Source: Microcebus murinus
Lineage: Eukaryota; Chordata; Mammalia; Primates; Cheirogaleidae
DNA: 64,000 bases
Direction: 5' to 3'
Assembly: GCF_040939455.1 (NCBI RefSeq)
Contig: NC_134110.1
Location: 99,167,001-99,231,000, forward strand
In this document: positions 46,000 through 57,316 of the stretch, one piece after another
How the letters are laid out: every line of letters starts with the position of its first letter
Numbering within the stretch: the first letter of the stretch is position 1
The notes under the pieces: generated by a model
Database searches by the model: none
What the model was told of the DNA's origin: nothing
Seen by the model: the letters and a program-made list of their open reading frames with translations, nothing else
Translations under genes and position numbers: made by a program

Positions 46000-46790
46000 C
46001 GATGTGCTATATGACATCTTTTGTGACATGACCTTTTTCCACTCAAGATTCTTTCATATGTAGTGCAATAGATCATTTATTTTCACCACTATGGCATGTT
46101 CTATTGCATAATTACATATAATCAATCTATCCATCTCTTGTTAATGGACAGTTTTTTTGTTCTCAGTTTGACTATTACAAACAAACTTAAACAAACATTC
46201 TTGTTATGGCTCCTAGTGCACAGAAGCAAGAGTGCTTCTAGGGAGGTGATTCCCAACCAGAGGCAAATTCGCACCTCACCCCTTGCCCCAGGGACATTTT
46301 GCAATGTCTGGAGACTTTTTTTGGTTGTCACAACTGGCAAGGAGTGCCACCAGCAGCTAGTGGATAGAGTCCTGGGATGCTGCTGACTCTCCTACAGCAC
46401 ACAGCACAGCCCCACAGCAAAGAATTATTGGGCCCAAATGTCAACAGTCCTGAGGCTGAGAAAACTCTGTTCCAGGGTAAATCCAGAGAAGTCAATTGCT
46501 AGGCCGATGAGTGTGATCATATCTAGCTTTTATAGGATAAACTACTTGTTTCAAAAGTGATACTAAGTTTTACTCTTACCTATGATGTATAAGAATTTCT
46601 ATCATGTCATATTCTCACCAACGCCTGGTACACTTAATTCTTACCTTTATTAAGTGGGTATAAACAGTATTCCATTGTGGCCTTAATTTGCATTACCCTG
46701 ATTTTTAGGAAGAGTGAGAATTATTTGATCTCTTTATTGTCCATTGAATTTCCTCTTCTGTGGAAATACATGTTCTTGTCTATAATATTT
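46000..46790 (-). mobile_element. Old L1M fragments split by a hAT element
   Basis: 46020-46239 and 46475 to about 46740 read as the complement of an L1M 3' region (ATGGCATGTTCTATTGCATA; TTAATTTGCATTACCCTGAT). They are separated by the hAT remnant at 46240-46473. A further L1-like piece lies at 47165-47295. Confidence 0.55.
46240..46473 (+). mobile_element. hAT-Charlie-type non-autonomous DNA transposon
   Basis: GGGACATTTTGCAATGTCTG, TTTTGGTTGTCACAACTGGC and CAAAGAATTATTGGGCCCAA are characteristic of a common mammalian hAT MITE. It sits inside an L1M. Confidence 0.75.
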
Positions 46791-47314
46791 AAAGGCAAAA
46801 AAGTGTTCAAAAATAGTTTTAAAAAGATAGAAGCTTATCTCACACTCAGGTACTAGCCACAGAGTGAATGGTTGTGATAGCTCTGCCCGGCTGACTGCCA
46901 GAGACCCAGGGTCCAACCATCTTGTGATTGTCCCATCACCTAAATCTCCTGCTCCTTTGTGTGGTCAGACCTAGTCACAGTACATGGAATAGAGGGAGAG
47001 TCTTTTAAGCAAGTGAGATGGAAACTGCACACAGGACTTCTGGCCACATTTCGTTACTAAGACATTAGTCATGTCTATGGCTGCGAAGACATCTGGGAAA
47101 AGTGGGCTCCAGCTCTGTAGAAATTCCAGAATGAGAGAGCATCTAGCAGAGACTGCCACAGCATCTTCTCCAGTTTGTGGTATATTTTGATGACTAAAAT
47201 TCTTGATTTTAATGTAGTTGAATTTAACAATATGGTATTATTTTTGACAATCAGCACATTTTGTGTCTTGCTGAAGAAAGTCTTCTCTACCCCTAGGGTA
47301 TTCCATATATATAT

Positions 47315-47356
47315 ATATATAAAATATATATTGAGGGAGATATATATTTTATATAT
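47315..47356. repeat. Perfect 17-bp inverted repeat with 8-nt loop
   Basis: Arms ATATATAAAATATATAT (47315-47331) and its exact reverse complement (47340-47356) around TGAGGGAG, inside a (TA)-rich run just left of the Tigger-type MITE. Confidence 0.9.
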
Positions 47357-47371
47357 TAATATATATGTATA

Positions 47372-47755
47372 ATCATGTGCAACATAACAGTGTTTTAGTA
47401 GATAACGGGACACATGTAAGATGGTGGTTCCATAAGATTATGATGGAGCTGAAAAGTTTCTATCACCTAGTGACATCATAGCCATTGTAATGTTGTAGCA
47501 CAATGCATTATCTTTTCTATGTTTAGATACACAGATATTTACCATTGTGTTACAACTGCCTACAGTATTCAGTATAATAACATGCTGCACACGTTTGTAG
47601 CTAAGAGCAATAGGCCATACCATATAACCTGGGTGTGTAGCCTGTGCCATCTAGGCTTGTGGAAGTACATGCTATGATGTTCATAAAACTACAAAATCAC
47701 CTAACAGTGCATTTCTCAGTATGTATCCTGAGTATCGTTAAGTGATGTGTGACTG
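47372..47755 (-). mobile_element. Tigger-type MITE, short copy of the 9829-10997 family
   Basis: About 384 bp bounded by TA. Its right end on the minus strand begins CAGTCACACATCACTTAACG and its left end is the diverged inverted copy. The interior matches both ends of the longer element but lacks its centre. Confidence 0.8.
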
Positions 47756-48110
47756 TAAGTTTCTATATTCACATACATATATTTTAAGTTTTGTTTTTTT
47801 AATTTTTTTAAATTTAAAATCCTACTGGCTAATACTTGCTTTTTGCATGCAAATATTGCCCAGCTGTCACTAGAAATATACCTCTTACTGCTCTCTAGGA
47901 CTTGACCAACTTATTTCTAACTATGCTCCTGACATGCAATTCCTCCTCATACTTTCAGGCTGTTTAAAATCTAGTTCCTTAATGATACATCCACATCACA
48001 CTGATTTCTTCCTCCACTGAATGTCTAGAGATTTAATGATGGTCCAAATCACTTAATTAAGCCAGCTCCTGCAGCAGTCTGTCCCTAACTGCCCTACCAA
48101 GTATGGCTTT

Positions 48111-49088
48111 TTTAATTTCAGCATATTATGGGGGTACAAATGTTAAGGTTATATATATTGCCCTTGCCCCCTCCTCCCCCTTGAGTCAGAACTTCAAGCA
48201 TGACCATCCCCCAGACAGTGCACATGGCACTCATTATGTATATATATACCATCCCCTCCTTCCCTCTCTCATCTGCCCGACATCCGATAAATGTTATTCC
48301 TATATGTCCACTTAGGTCTTGATCAGTTAATACCAATTTGCTGGTGAGTACATATGTTGCTTGTTTCTCTATTCTTGAGATACTTCACTTAGTAGAATGG
48401 GTTCCTGCACTATCCAGGAAAATATACAGCCAAAGAAACTGTCACAAGAGCAAACAGACAACCTACGGAATAGGAGAAAATATTCGCATGCTACACATCC
48501 GATGAGGGGCTGATAATTAGTATATATTTAGAACTCAGGAAAATCAGCAAGAAAAAACCAAACAACCCTATCAAAAAGTGGGCGAGGGACATGAACAGAA
48601 ACTTTTCAAGAGAAGACAGAATAATGGCCAACAAATATTTGAAAAAATGCTCAACATCTCTAATCATCAGGGAAATACAAATCAAAACTGCAATGAGATA
48701 TCACTTATCTCCAGTAAGAATGGCCTTTATCAAAAAGTCCCCAAACAATAAATGCTGGCGTGGATGTGGAGAGATAGGAACACTCCTACACTGCTGGTGG
48801 GACTACAATCTAGTCTAACCCTTGTGGAAAGGAATACGGAGATACCTTAAAGCGATACAAGTAGATCTACAATTTGATCCAGCAATCCCATTACTGGGCA
48901 CCTGCCCAAAAGAACAAAAGACACTTTATAAAAAAGACACCTGCACTTGAATGTTTATAGCAGCACGATTCACAATTGCAAAGTTATGGAAACAACCCAA
49001 GTGCCTATCAAAGCATGAGTGGATTAATAAAATGTGGTATATGTATACCATGGAGTACTATTCAGCTATAAGAAACAATGGTGATATA
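48111..49088 (-). mobile_element. L1 with 5' inversion
   Basis: 48111 to about 48425 is the complement of an L1 3' end (CAGCATATTATGGGGGTACA to GGGTTCCTGCACTATCCAGG). From about 48428 to 49088 the + strand is sense ORF2 C-terminal sequence, including a [24 protein letters not shown] frame and [16 protein letters not shown], ending at the codons next to the breakpoint. The two arms meet within about 10 bp in L1 coordinates. No target-site duplication was found. Confidence 0.85.
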
Positions 49089-49252
49089 GGATCTCGTGTT
49101 TTTAAAATTTAAATATTTATTCCATCTGTAATTGCTGTTGAGTACAATATTAATACACTTTAATTTTTTTTCCATTTGGATAACCAGTTGTACCACCACA
49201 TTTATCAACTATTCCATGTTTACCCGAGTGTTCTACAAAGTCATCTTTATTG

Positions 49253-49860
49253 TATACAGGCTACCCTTGCTTTGCAATGTTTCCATATCCACAAATTTCA
49301 GTTACAATGATTTAACTAAATAATGCAAGTCCCCTAAGAACATAGTTCAATTTCAGTTACCATGCTACAATGACTGTAATTGTATGAAATACAAACTTTG
49401 CTGACAGCTTTTGAGTCTGCAAATCACAACATGGATAATAGATGCCCATTCTGATCACTGACCAGTCACATCATTTGTTTCAAAATTTGTCTGCTAGTGT
49501 TGGGTCACTGTGGGTCTGTTGTTAGTTCACACACAGACAGAAAAGTGTTTAGTTGTGTTGCCTCCCTGTCTACCAGTGATGAACACTGTAGCAGTTCACG
49601 ACAATACGTAATTAAAAGATGAAAGTGCATCAAAGAAATGAAAAGTGATAATGCCAGAAATGAAGTTCAAATCTAACACAAGTGGAGTTCTAGAAGAAAT
49701 GTATGGCTGGGGATGTTGACACTGCCACCATTTGAGAGACTTTGGACACACAGAGGAACCTAGTGAAGGGAACTGATGCCGCAAATAAGGAAAAGTGGTC
49801 GTGCCTAAAAGGGTGAAGGTGTTAGTAAACACTTCCCATTAAAGGAACTCTAGGAATATT
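49253..49860 (+). mobile_element. Tigger-type DNA transposon remnant
   Basis: CAGGCTACCCTTGCTTTGCA, ACAAATTTCAGTTACAATGA and TTAACTAAATAATGCAAGTC resemble a Tigger 5' end. Later, AAAAGTGATAATGCCAGAAA looks like its transposase start region. Diverged; family not assigned. Confidence 0.5.
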
Positions 49861-50113
49861 TTATGACATTGAAAGCACAAAGGGGATAAGATTTTGAAAG
49901 CTGATTCAAACTTAGAAAGGAATTTGATAATTTGCTAAGACATAGAAAAGAGCATAAATTATATGATGGGGAAAAAGAAGGCAGGCACCCTTCAAACTAT
50001 TCCTAAGTTTTTTTAATTTTGCAAAGAAATAAAACCTTTAAATTTTTAATGTTTCTAGTGTTTTAAATTCAAAGTTTAGTGTTGCTATTTTTTTCATGTT
50101 TGTATACATTTTT

Positions 50114-50465
50114 TAAAATTTTTATTTATTTATTTATTTATTTCGGTATATTATGGGGGTACAGATTTTAAGGTTTCAATAAATGCCCGTTTCCCCCCTC
50201 CCCCCACAAGTCTGAGTCTCCATCATGACCATCCTCCAGATGGTGCACATCTCACTCATTATGTATGTATATACCCGCCCCCTCCCCCCTCCCACCTGCC
50301 CAATACCCTATTACTGTAGCACCTATGTAACCACTTAGGTGCTGTTCAGTTAATACCAATTTGCTGGTGAGTATATGTGGTGCTTGTTTTTCCATTCTTG
50401 GGAAACTTCACTTAATAGTATGGGGTCCAGCTCTAACCAGGAAAATATAAGATGTGCTATGTCTG
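50114..50465 (-). mobile_element. Short 5'-truncated young L1 with target-site duplication
   Basis: Starts with an (ATTT)n tail and TTTCGGTATATTATGGGGGT, and follows the full-length copy's 3' UTR to AGATGTGCTAT at 50460. Flanked by TGTATACATTTTT at 50101-50113 and 50466-50478, with a TTTTT/AA nick. Five extra bases (GTCTG) precede the right duplication. Confidence 0.85.
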
Positions 50466-50639
50466 TGTATACATTTTTAAGTCACAGTAAGACAGTTTTT
50501 GATGTTTTGCTTACAAGTAATCAAATAATCATAATTTTTCCACATTATCAAGATGGCTTGGCATGGTTTCAGGTCTCAGGCCTTTTTATGGTTTCACACC
50601 ACTGTGCTGAACAAGGCTGCCTGTCAAGTTTGTATAAAT

Positions 50640-51290
50640 GTGGTAGGTCAATTCTGAATTCTTTTTTCTGTTCCATAGTCAAATTCTCCAAGCCAGCACC
50701 AATTCCGTATTGCCTTAATTAGTACAGATTTACGATAAGTGTTGCTAACTGGTAGGGTGAATCCCTGCCCTTACTCTAGGTCCGAAGTGCTTGTGGTATA
50801 CTTGGGCCTTTATCATCCACATAAATTTTATCATCAGCCTGTTATTGTTTTTTTTTTTTGTGAAATCCTATGGTGAACCTGATTTAATTACACTGAAGTT
50901 TTAGATTGGTTTGTGAGAAACTGATATCTCTACAATATCTTCCTTCTCATGAATATGGGGTAATTTTTCATTTGTTTATGCCTTCTTTGCTGTCACTCCT
51001 TAAGTTTGGATAATCTTTCTATAAATTATACATCAGTTTTTAGATTTACTTCTAGAATCTTAAATTTTTGTGGTGATTCAATATTGAAACTTTTATTGAA
51101 TTAATTATGTTTTTTAACCCTTCCTTTTTGGCCAGTAGAATGCACTAGATTTATATATATTTGTTATACAATGTCATCATCGTTCTCATTTCTCTTAATT
51201 CTTCCATTTTTTGTAATTTATTTGTGGTTTTAATTTAGTAAGTCATATCAACTTTGAATAATGATAGTTGTTTCTTTTTTTCTAACACTT
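50640..51290 (-). mobile_element. Old L1M ORF2 reverse transcriptase fragment
   Basis: The + strand CTGTTCCATAGTCAAATTCT, CCGTATTGCCTTAATTAGTA and TTCCTTCTCATGAATATGGG resemble the complement of an L1M reverse transcriptase region. Diverged; no open frame. Confidence 0.5.
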
Positions 51291-51405
51291 ATCACTTCTA
51301 TTCTTTCTTCCTTCTCCCCTTATTTCATTCCTTCCTTCTTCCCTCCTTCTCTCTCCCTTCTTTCCTCTCTTCTTTCCTTTCTTTCTTTTTTCTTTTTTTA
51401 ATTGC
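51290..51405 (+). repeat. Polypyrimidine CTTT/CCTT tract
   Basis: About 115 bp of almost pure C and T, about 440 bp upstream of the 51843 acceptor. Confidence 0.85.
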
Positions 51406-51842
51406 ACTGACAAGTGCATAAAACAATGATAACTCCTAAATTTTCACCATTAAGAATGATGACTGATTGTGACTTGCCATTCTTATTTAAATGTGTGAAT
51501 CTTCTATAACTTAATATAATTGAAACACATTTATGTGAATTTGCTTCTTTCTTTCTCCTTGGTTCATGTGCTTTTAAATAATTATTTTTTAGAATTTTAT
51601 AGAGAGTTTGTGTCCATAATAGGGAATCTTCTCTTTTCCTCTGCTTCTACTACTCTGAGGAATTAGGTTGCTCATTCATGCTTTCATTTCTCTGCTGGCA
51701 TAATTTGGTACATATTTTTGTATCCAAATTACCTGACAAACATACTTAAAAAGGACCATTTGGAGAGTCTATGAATAAAATCACAATGCTAGTATATTTT
51801 ATGCTGAAGAGTTAAAGTAATCTTCTTTGTCAATTTACACAG

Positions 51843-51924
51843 GTAATGGATGGTATCTTGAGAGTATTGTTGTTAAGTCTGAAGGGGAAGATAGCAGTCA
51901 AGAGGTGCTGTTTCCATGCAACAG
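51843..51924 (+). CDS. RP1: Internal coding exon, GNGWYL segment of the last PLAT domain
   Basis: Seen: TTTACACAG ends at 51842 and GTATGC begins at 51925. The 82-nt exon starts with two bases that complete a glycine codon begun in the 42099-42177 exon, then reads NGWYLESIVVKSEGEDSSQE and VLFPCN, ending two bases into an arginine codon. The HD-G-(T)-G-P-G-N-GWYL run formed across the junction is the most conserved part of PLAT repeats. The FPC(N)R-W join to the next exon is equally typical. The intron before it (9.7 kb) contains three antisense L1 insertions and the 16-bp minisatellite. Splice sites, phase and homology agree. Confidence 0.85.
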
Positions 51925-52149
51925 GTATGCTGTTACTTTACACATCATTATGCAAAATTATGCACTCCTTTGTCCAATTCATTCCAGCTGTGTCATTCAG
52001 CATGCCTCCTCCCAGCCATTGGACATCATTCCCTCCTTAAAACCAGAGCTGAAGGCTTCTCTCCACAGGAAGCTGTTCCTTATCAGCACTAATTATTCTC
52101 TCTTTCTCTGTTATACCTAATATTTTTCTCTTCTGGAAAAGCATGCTGA
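51925..52149. other. Start of the last intron
   Basis: Follows the donor at 51925. The frame at 51827-52120 reads through the exon in its own frame and into the intron; only 51843-51924 is exonic. Confidence 0.5.
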
Positions 52150-52420
52150 AATGGAGTGAAAACTGGATTAGGACTTAGAAAATGGTTCCCATTTCTGTTT
52201 CTCAAATACTTGCTACGATCCTTGCTAGTTCTGCAAGCTCAGGTACTACTCTCAACTTCTGTGAGGCTCAGTGTCCTCATATGTAAGACATGAATGATAC
52301 CTGTTCCTCCCAGTTCACTTGAGTCATTTAAGCCCAAATGGAGTTATGCATATGAACTATGAACTCTAATCCATTATACTAATGTGGTATAGATATGATA
52401 TAATCAAGTTGCAAGAGGCG
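52150..52420 (+). mobile_element. MIR fragment
   Basis: TCTGTGAGGCTCAGTGTCCT and ATGTAAGACATGAATGATAC are MIR-like. Confidence 0.55.
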
Positions 52421-53139
52421 CTCTATAAGTCCTTGGCTATGTGGTCATAGGTAAATCACTTAAACTGATTCTCAGTTTTCAAAATTTTCTGATGAGTGAT
52501 TAAATCTTCCCTATCTACTTTATAAAATTGTTATGAATAACAAATACACTTTAAGATAAATTACACAAAAATTAGAAATTATAAAATTAGTTTCCCTCCA
52601 TTATTAATTAATCTATAGGATATGTAGACTCATCCAGTCATTGTACAAATGCTAATTGGCCACCTACCATATGAAGAAGTGGAGTAGACATTGGAGATCT
52701 AGCAATAAGGCAATCCAGTCTGTTCTCAAGAACCCATGGTCTTCCATGTGAGAACAAACGTTAGCGTCCTAAGGGCCATGACAGAGACTTATGTATGCTG
52801 TGAAGACCCAAAGGTCAAGGTGTCCATGAGATTACACATTCCTGGAATCTAGAGAACTCATGCAGTGTGTACATTAATTTATTCATCCATTCATTTATGC
52901 AAAAATATTGCATACATGATAGGTGTCAGGCACTATACCAAGTTCTATTATATTTTACATGAACAAAATTTGTAACACTTCTCTGATCTTCTGTTTCTTT
53001 TCTCAATACACACTCATTTAAAATGCATGTGAAGCATGGTAGTTATTGTCATTTTATAAACTTTAAGCTCTGAGGACAGACATTATATCTATTTTGTAAG
53101 CAATCTTATTAATTAGTGAGGAGTTCAAGGAGCAAAGAC

Positions 53140-53340
53140 TGAAGTTTTTTAGAACTACATTTGAATTACAACATCATTACTGACTAGCTCTGGGAGCCTC
53201 AGTTTGTTCTCATGTAAAATGGCAGTAATGACACCTATTTTGTAGAGTTGTTTGAGATAATGTACATTAAACTATCTACAGAACTGTCTTGTGATTGTTA
53301 GCGGCTGGCTCCATGATGGTAAATGTTATTATCATAGAAG
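53140..53340 (+). mobile_element. MIR fragment
   Basis: GAGCCTCAGTTTGTTCTCAT, GTAAAATGGCAGTAATGACA and TTTTGTAGAGTTGTTTGAGA. Confidence 0.7.
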
Positions 53341-53484
53341 CAATTTTAGATTAAAAAATAAATCTTCGGATACAATACTATACACACAAATGAAGGGGGA
53401 AAACTTACCTTTATTCCTAGGACCTATGTCAAGGATTTAGAGCTCTCCAAATAATTGACTAACTTTTAGTTTTTAGAAAAATAT

Positions 53485-53680
53485 GTATCTATAAAGTCCA
53501 ATATGTTAGCCCTTAGCAACATATAGCTAATTAAATTTAAATTAATTAAAGTCAAATCAAATAAAAAGATTCAGTTATTTGGTTGTATTAACTACTCTTC
53601 AAATGCTCAATAGACACATATGGTTAATGACTACTATATTGGTCATCATATATATAATATTTGGTTCCATACCATGTCTA
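53485..53680. mobile_element. hAT-type palindromic MITE remnant
   Basis: AAGTCCAATATGTTAGCCCT at one end and ATGACTACTATATTGGTCAT near the other, around an AT-rich core with ATTTAAATTAATTAAAGTC. Same class as 54905-55195. Confidence 0.5.
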
Positions 53681-54689
53681 GATATTTGGTATCATATGAA
53701 GCTATGTTTAATTCAATATAGTTTTATTGCTCTGGATATGATAGTAACTATGAAATAAGGAAGGAATAAATAAAAGATTATTATTTTTCTAAATGCATCA
53801 TATTTAACAAAATCAAAAGTTATCAAGAGCAGGTGATAATAGTCACATTCTTTTCAGAGCCAAAATTAATTTCACTGGCAAAGCAAAGAAGTGGAAGTCA
53901 AGATGGAGGTGACTTATTCCTACATTTTAGAATAATTACAAACTTTGGAAATTGGATTTATAGGAACAAAATTATGCAGGTGAAGATATTTAAGATGTTT
54001 TATTAGATTATACTATATTGTATAATTACAAACTGCACACAGGCTTATCATTGCACTGTTGTCATTAGTTTTACTGTAGCAGTAAAAGTTAACAGCTTTC
54101 ATTGCTCGTTTTCCCTGAGGGCCCAAGGTCACATAAGTAAGAAAAGAAAAAAGCCTTCTTGCTATTCCATCAGACGTAGAAGAAACCATAGATAACATTC
54201 AGTCTTATGCTTTGACAGATGAGAAAATTGACCTAAAAAGATTAATGACATGCACAACTCATAGATGAGTGAGAGAGCAGGTCTCCTGGTCCCTTGGCAC
54301 TGTGGAAAATTTTAATGTAGTATCTATCAATATGTTGTTTCTATTGTATCACCATGATTTTGTGACTTATCTTCTATGAAAGAGGTACCTGCATAAGATA
54401 CTAAGTTTGTTAAAAAATGGTTTTGTCAGAAAATTCTATGTAGATTTTGGAGAGTTTAGAAGACACAGGTTTTACTGTCTTCCCCAGCAAAACATATCAA
54501 CTGTTTAATCTCAAATCCCTTTCTATTAATAATTATGAGAAAAGAAAGGGTCTCTGAGAAAGAAGTCATTTATACCTTTATAGTGGAGTTTAAAAATAAC
54601 CAAAACCTAGAGGGGTCTATGCTGTTGTGGACTGTCGGAGGTTTCCACCCCGTCCTGTGTATTGCTGGAGAGAAGGTCAGAAGGACATG

Positions 54690-54900
54690 CATCACGAGCA
54701 TTTCTCGAACTCTTACCAAGGAACAGGCTTCATGATGAAACCAGAACCTCACACTGGAACGAATTTGATCCTCACAACAAACCTATGGCTAGACTCTGTG
54801 ATACTTCTATTTTACAGACAAGAAGCCTTAGGCACAAGGAGAGTAATTTTCTTATCCAAACATAATTGGTAGAGTCAGGACTCAGATCCAAGTACGTCTG
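54690..54900 (-). mobile_element. MIR fragment
   Basis: ATTTTACAGACAAGAAGCCT and GGTAGAGTCAGGACTCAGAT read as the complement of MIR. The small open frames here are shadows. Confidence 0.7.
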
Positions 54901-54904
54901 ACTC

Positions 54905-55195
54905 TAGAACTGTACTGTCCCACAGGGGGGGCCACAAGCCACTTGTGTCTACTGTACTGGGGCTATTCTGAATTAAGATGTGCCATAAGTGTAAGACAAA
55001 TACCAGTTTTCAAAAATGTAGAATAAAAAAGGAATGTAATGTAATTTTTATATTGATTACATGTTGAAATGATATTCCTTTGAATTTGTGGAAATGAAAA
55101 ATACTAAAATTAATTTTACCTTTTTCTTGCTACTTCTTTACAATATGTGGTTTATGTTCTATTTCTCTTGAAGGGTGCTGCTCTAGAGTCTGAGG
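54905..55195. mobile_element. hAT-type palindromic MITE remnant
   Basis: CTAGAACTGTACTGTCCCAC with GCCACAAGCCACTTGTGTCT, an AT-rich core, and a diverged end near GGTGCTGCTCTAGAGTC. Confidence 0.5.
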
Positions 55196-55578
55196 ATTTA
55201 GCCAGTGTATACACCTCCTAGTCACATGGGCAGGAGAGAAATAACAGCCAACGTTAGGGAAAGTCCAAATGAGAAATGTTTCCAATTTAAGATATATTAT
55301 AATGTTTGTGATGTTACCATAGGACTTTTCTAAAAGCCAAAATTTTAGAATGAACCAATATGACCTTGAAACTTGAGTATAGGATAAAGATTGGCTGAGG
55401 TTGGACTCCTAAAGGTAATTTGATGTGGCTTGCTTTTCAAAAATTTTTAAATGCTTTTTAAAAATGTAAGCTTCTCTCTGAAGGCTTCTTTAAATCCTTT
55501 TCATATTTTTTCCTTCTAAGTAATGTGTCTTCTTTTAATACTCTCTCATGTTAATTATCTTCCCTCTTCCCATGGCAG

Positions 55579-55675
55579 ATGGTTAGACGAGTACCGAGAT
55601 GATGGAAAGACTGAGTGTGAACTGCTACCAGAAGGCAGCCACAGTGCAGGAAAAACTGGATCAGTCACCTCCTGA
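55579..55675 (+). CDS. RP1: Terminal coding exon with stop codon, end of the last PLAT domain
   Basis: Seen: a pyrimidine tract and CCATGGCAG end at 55578. The first base completes the split arginine codon, then the frame reads WLDEYRDDGKTECELLPEG, an 11-12 residue serine/glycine-rich tail, and TGA at 55673-55675. W-LD---DDGK---ELLP is the closing signature of a PLAT repeat. With the four upstream exons the coding total is 633 nt, exactly 211 codons including stop. Human LOXHD1, as I know it, ends a few residues after a different closing strand, which argues against that paralogue. Long mouse Rp1 transcripts are recalled to extend about 300 kb 3' of the classical exons and to carry PLAT domains, which fits the large introns here. 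A further exon skipping this stop is possible but not seen. Confidence 0.82.
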
Positions 55676-56454
55676 AAGGGCCCACTTGGGGCCCTTGCTC
55701 CACTATGCTTCAAAAGTCTGATCGTGATGGTGCGTCTGCCCTTTGCTTGGACTGGAGCAAATGCCCGGGGAGGGTCAGTTTGTGCTGGGCACATTCAGTG
55801 CTTTTGAGAACTTCCAGTGTTGGGAGAATGCACTGGCAGCATCGGCCAACAACTGGCCAAGGTCGTCCTACAATACCTGGGGTGCACATACTGCTGCTCC
55901 CTTCGCCCCTCCTTGAACTCCTCCTCTTTCTCTTTTTCCTCTTCATCCTCCCCCTCTTGCTCCCTCTCCTCTAACTTCTCCTTTTTCTTTCAGAAAATCT
56001 CAACAACTACTATGTTTACTAAAACATTTAAATAGGTAGCCTTTGTAGAAAGTAACTGAAAAGGTGCCCAATAACATTTGATTAATGCAAAATACTTTTA
56101 TGCAACATACGTTAAAGTGGAAGTCTTATTCTCAGAAAACGATATGTCTTTCTCAGTATGACCATAATAGCAATAAGAAAATGTAGAAAGAACCGAACCA
56201 GTTGGATTACCTTGTGTTCCCATCGCACTTCCTGCAGGTCCTTGTGTGCCTGCTGGGGTCTTCTGCAGCCGGTCACGGGGCTGCAGGTGGACAGCAACAG
56301 AGTGTGAGGCAGGGAATGCATGTCCAGGCAGATGTCTTACATCCCTTAATCGCTTTTCCCCCTTGAATACTTGTCAACCCAGTGGCACAGGCAGCTTCTG
56401 CCAGTCCTTCAAATTACACACGACATAAAACCCATTCACCAGCCAATGAGAGCT

Positions 56455-56640
56455 CATGGTGGCTTTTGACAGCCAAGACACCTGTGTTTGACTCTCAAGT
56501 CTGCCACTATGAGGTAGATACTATCAATACCCACATTTTGCAGATGGGGAAACTGAGACATGGAAAAGCCAAGTGACCAAGTGACTTGTCCAAGCTCAGA
56601 GAGTGAGATAAACAGAAGAGCCAGGAGTCTGACCCCAGAG
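56455..56640 (-). mobile_element. MIR fragment
   Basis: ATTTTGCAGATGGGGAAACT and TGACTTGTCCAAGCTCAGAG are the complement of MIR. Confidence 0.75.
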
Positions 56641-56643
56641 CCC

Positions 56644-56647
<4 letters not shown>

Positions 56648-56684
<37 letters not shown>
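56648..56684 (+). repeat. (CA)n microsatellite
   Basis: About 17 CA units with one CG interruption at the 3' end. Confidence 0.95.
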
Positions 56685-56687
<3 letters not shown>

Positions 56688-57316
56688 CTGTGCCTCCTGC
56701 CTTCTTCCCTGTGTTTTTAGTAACTCATGAAATCACGTGGAAGGACCCAAGGAGTCAATCTCACTGAGCACCTCCACGATTATTGTCATGCGCAGTAGTA
56801 CTTGTACTATTATATACTTAACACTTTTTTCTTTGAACTGTGTTTAGATGTATTTAAGAGTGTGGAGAGCTTAGCTTCATCCTGAATCATATTCATAATA
56901 TCCATGAAATCACTGATTTAATACGTCATTACATTGTTTTTCCTAAAACACATTAAAATAAATCTATATCTAAAAAATTTTTGTTAGTCGTATACTGCCT
57001 AAAATTATCTTATAAATATCCAGTGGTGAACATTTCAAAATTTGGAAAAGCACTAAGAATGAATACCTATGTAATACTTAACTCTTGTTGAGGCATATAA
57101 TTGTCAGTAAATAACATTTCAATAAATGGAAGCTGTTGTTATCATGGCTTCCCTTTTACCAGTCCATAACTAAGAACTAATCCAGTCCATAGAAATCATA
57201 CATTTTCACCTGAGGATAAAAACACGTGCAGAATAGAGCTTCAGTGATTTGTGGTTAAATACAGCTTTTTTCTCAAGTGGCCAACAGAACCAAGCTAGGG
57301 GTAAGAAAAGTAAGTA

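Larger units (their letters stand above)
55676..57130 (+). other. Probable 3' UTR and flank of the PLAT gene
   Basis: This follows the TGA without an obvious donor. AATAAA hexamers occur at 56957-56962 and 57121-57126, so a 3' UTR of about 1.3-1.45 kb is possible. The stretch contains a pyrimidine-rich tract (55910-55990), a MIR-like segment (about 56455-56640) and a (CA)n run (56648-56682). The true polyadenylation site cannot be set from sequence alone. Confidence 0.35.

Noticed and set aside
19287..55675. Assignment of the PLAT exons to LOXHD1
   Set aside because: The final repeat and stop do not match the LOXHD1 C-terminus I know, and the introns are larger than typical for that gene. 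It remains the main alternative.
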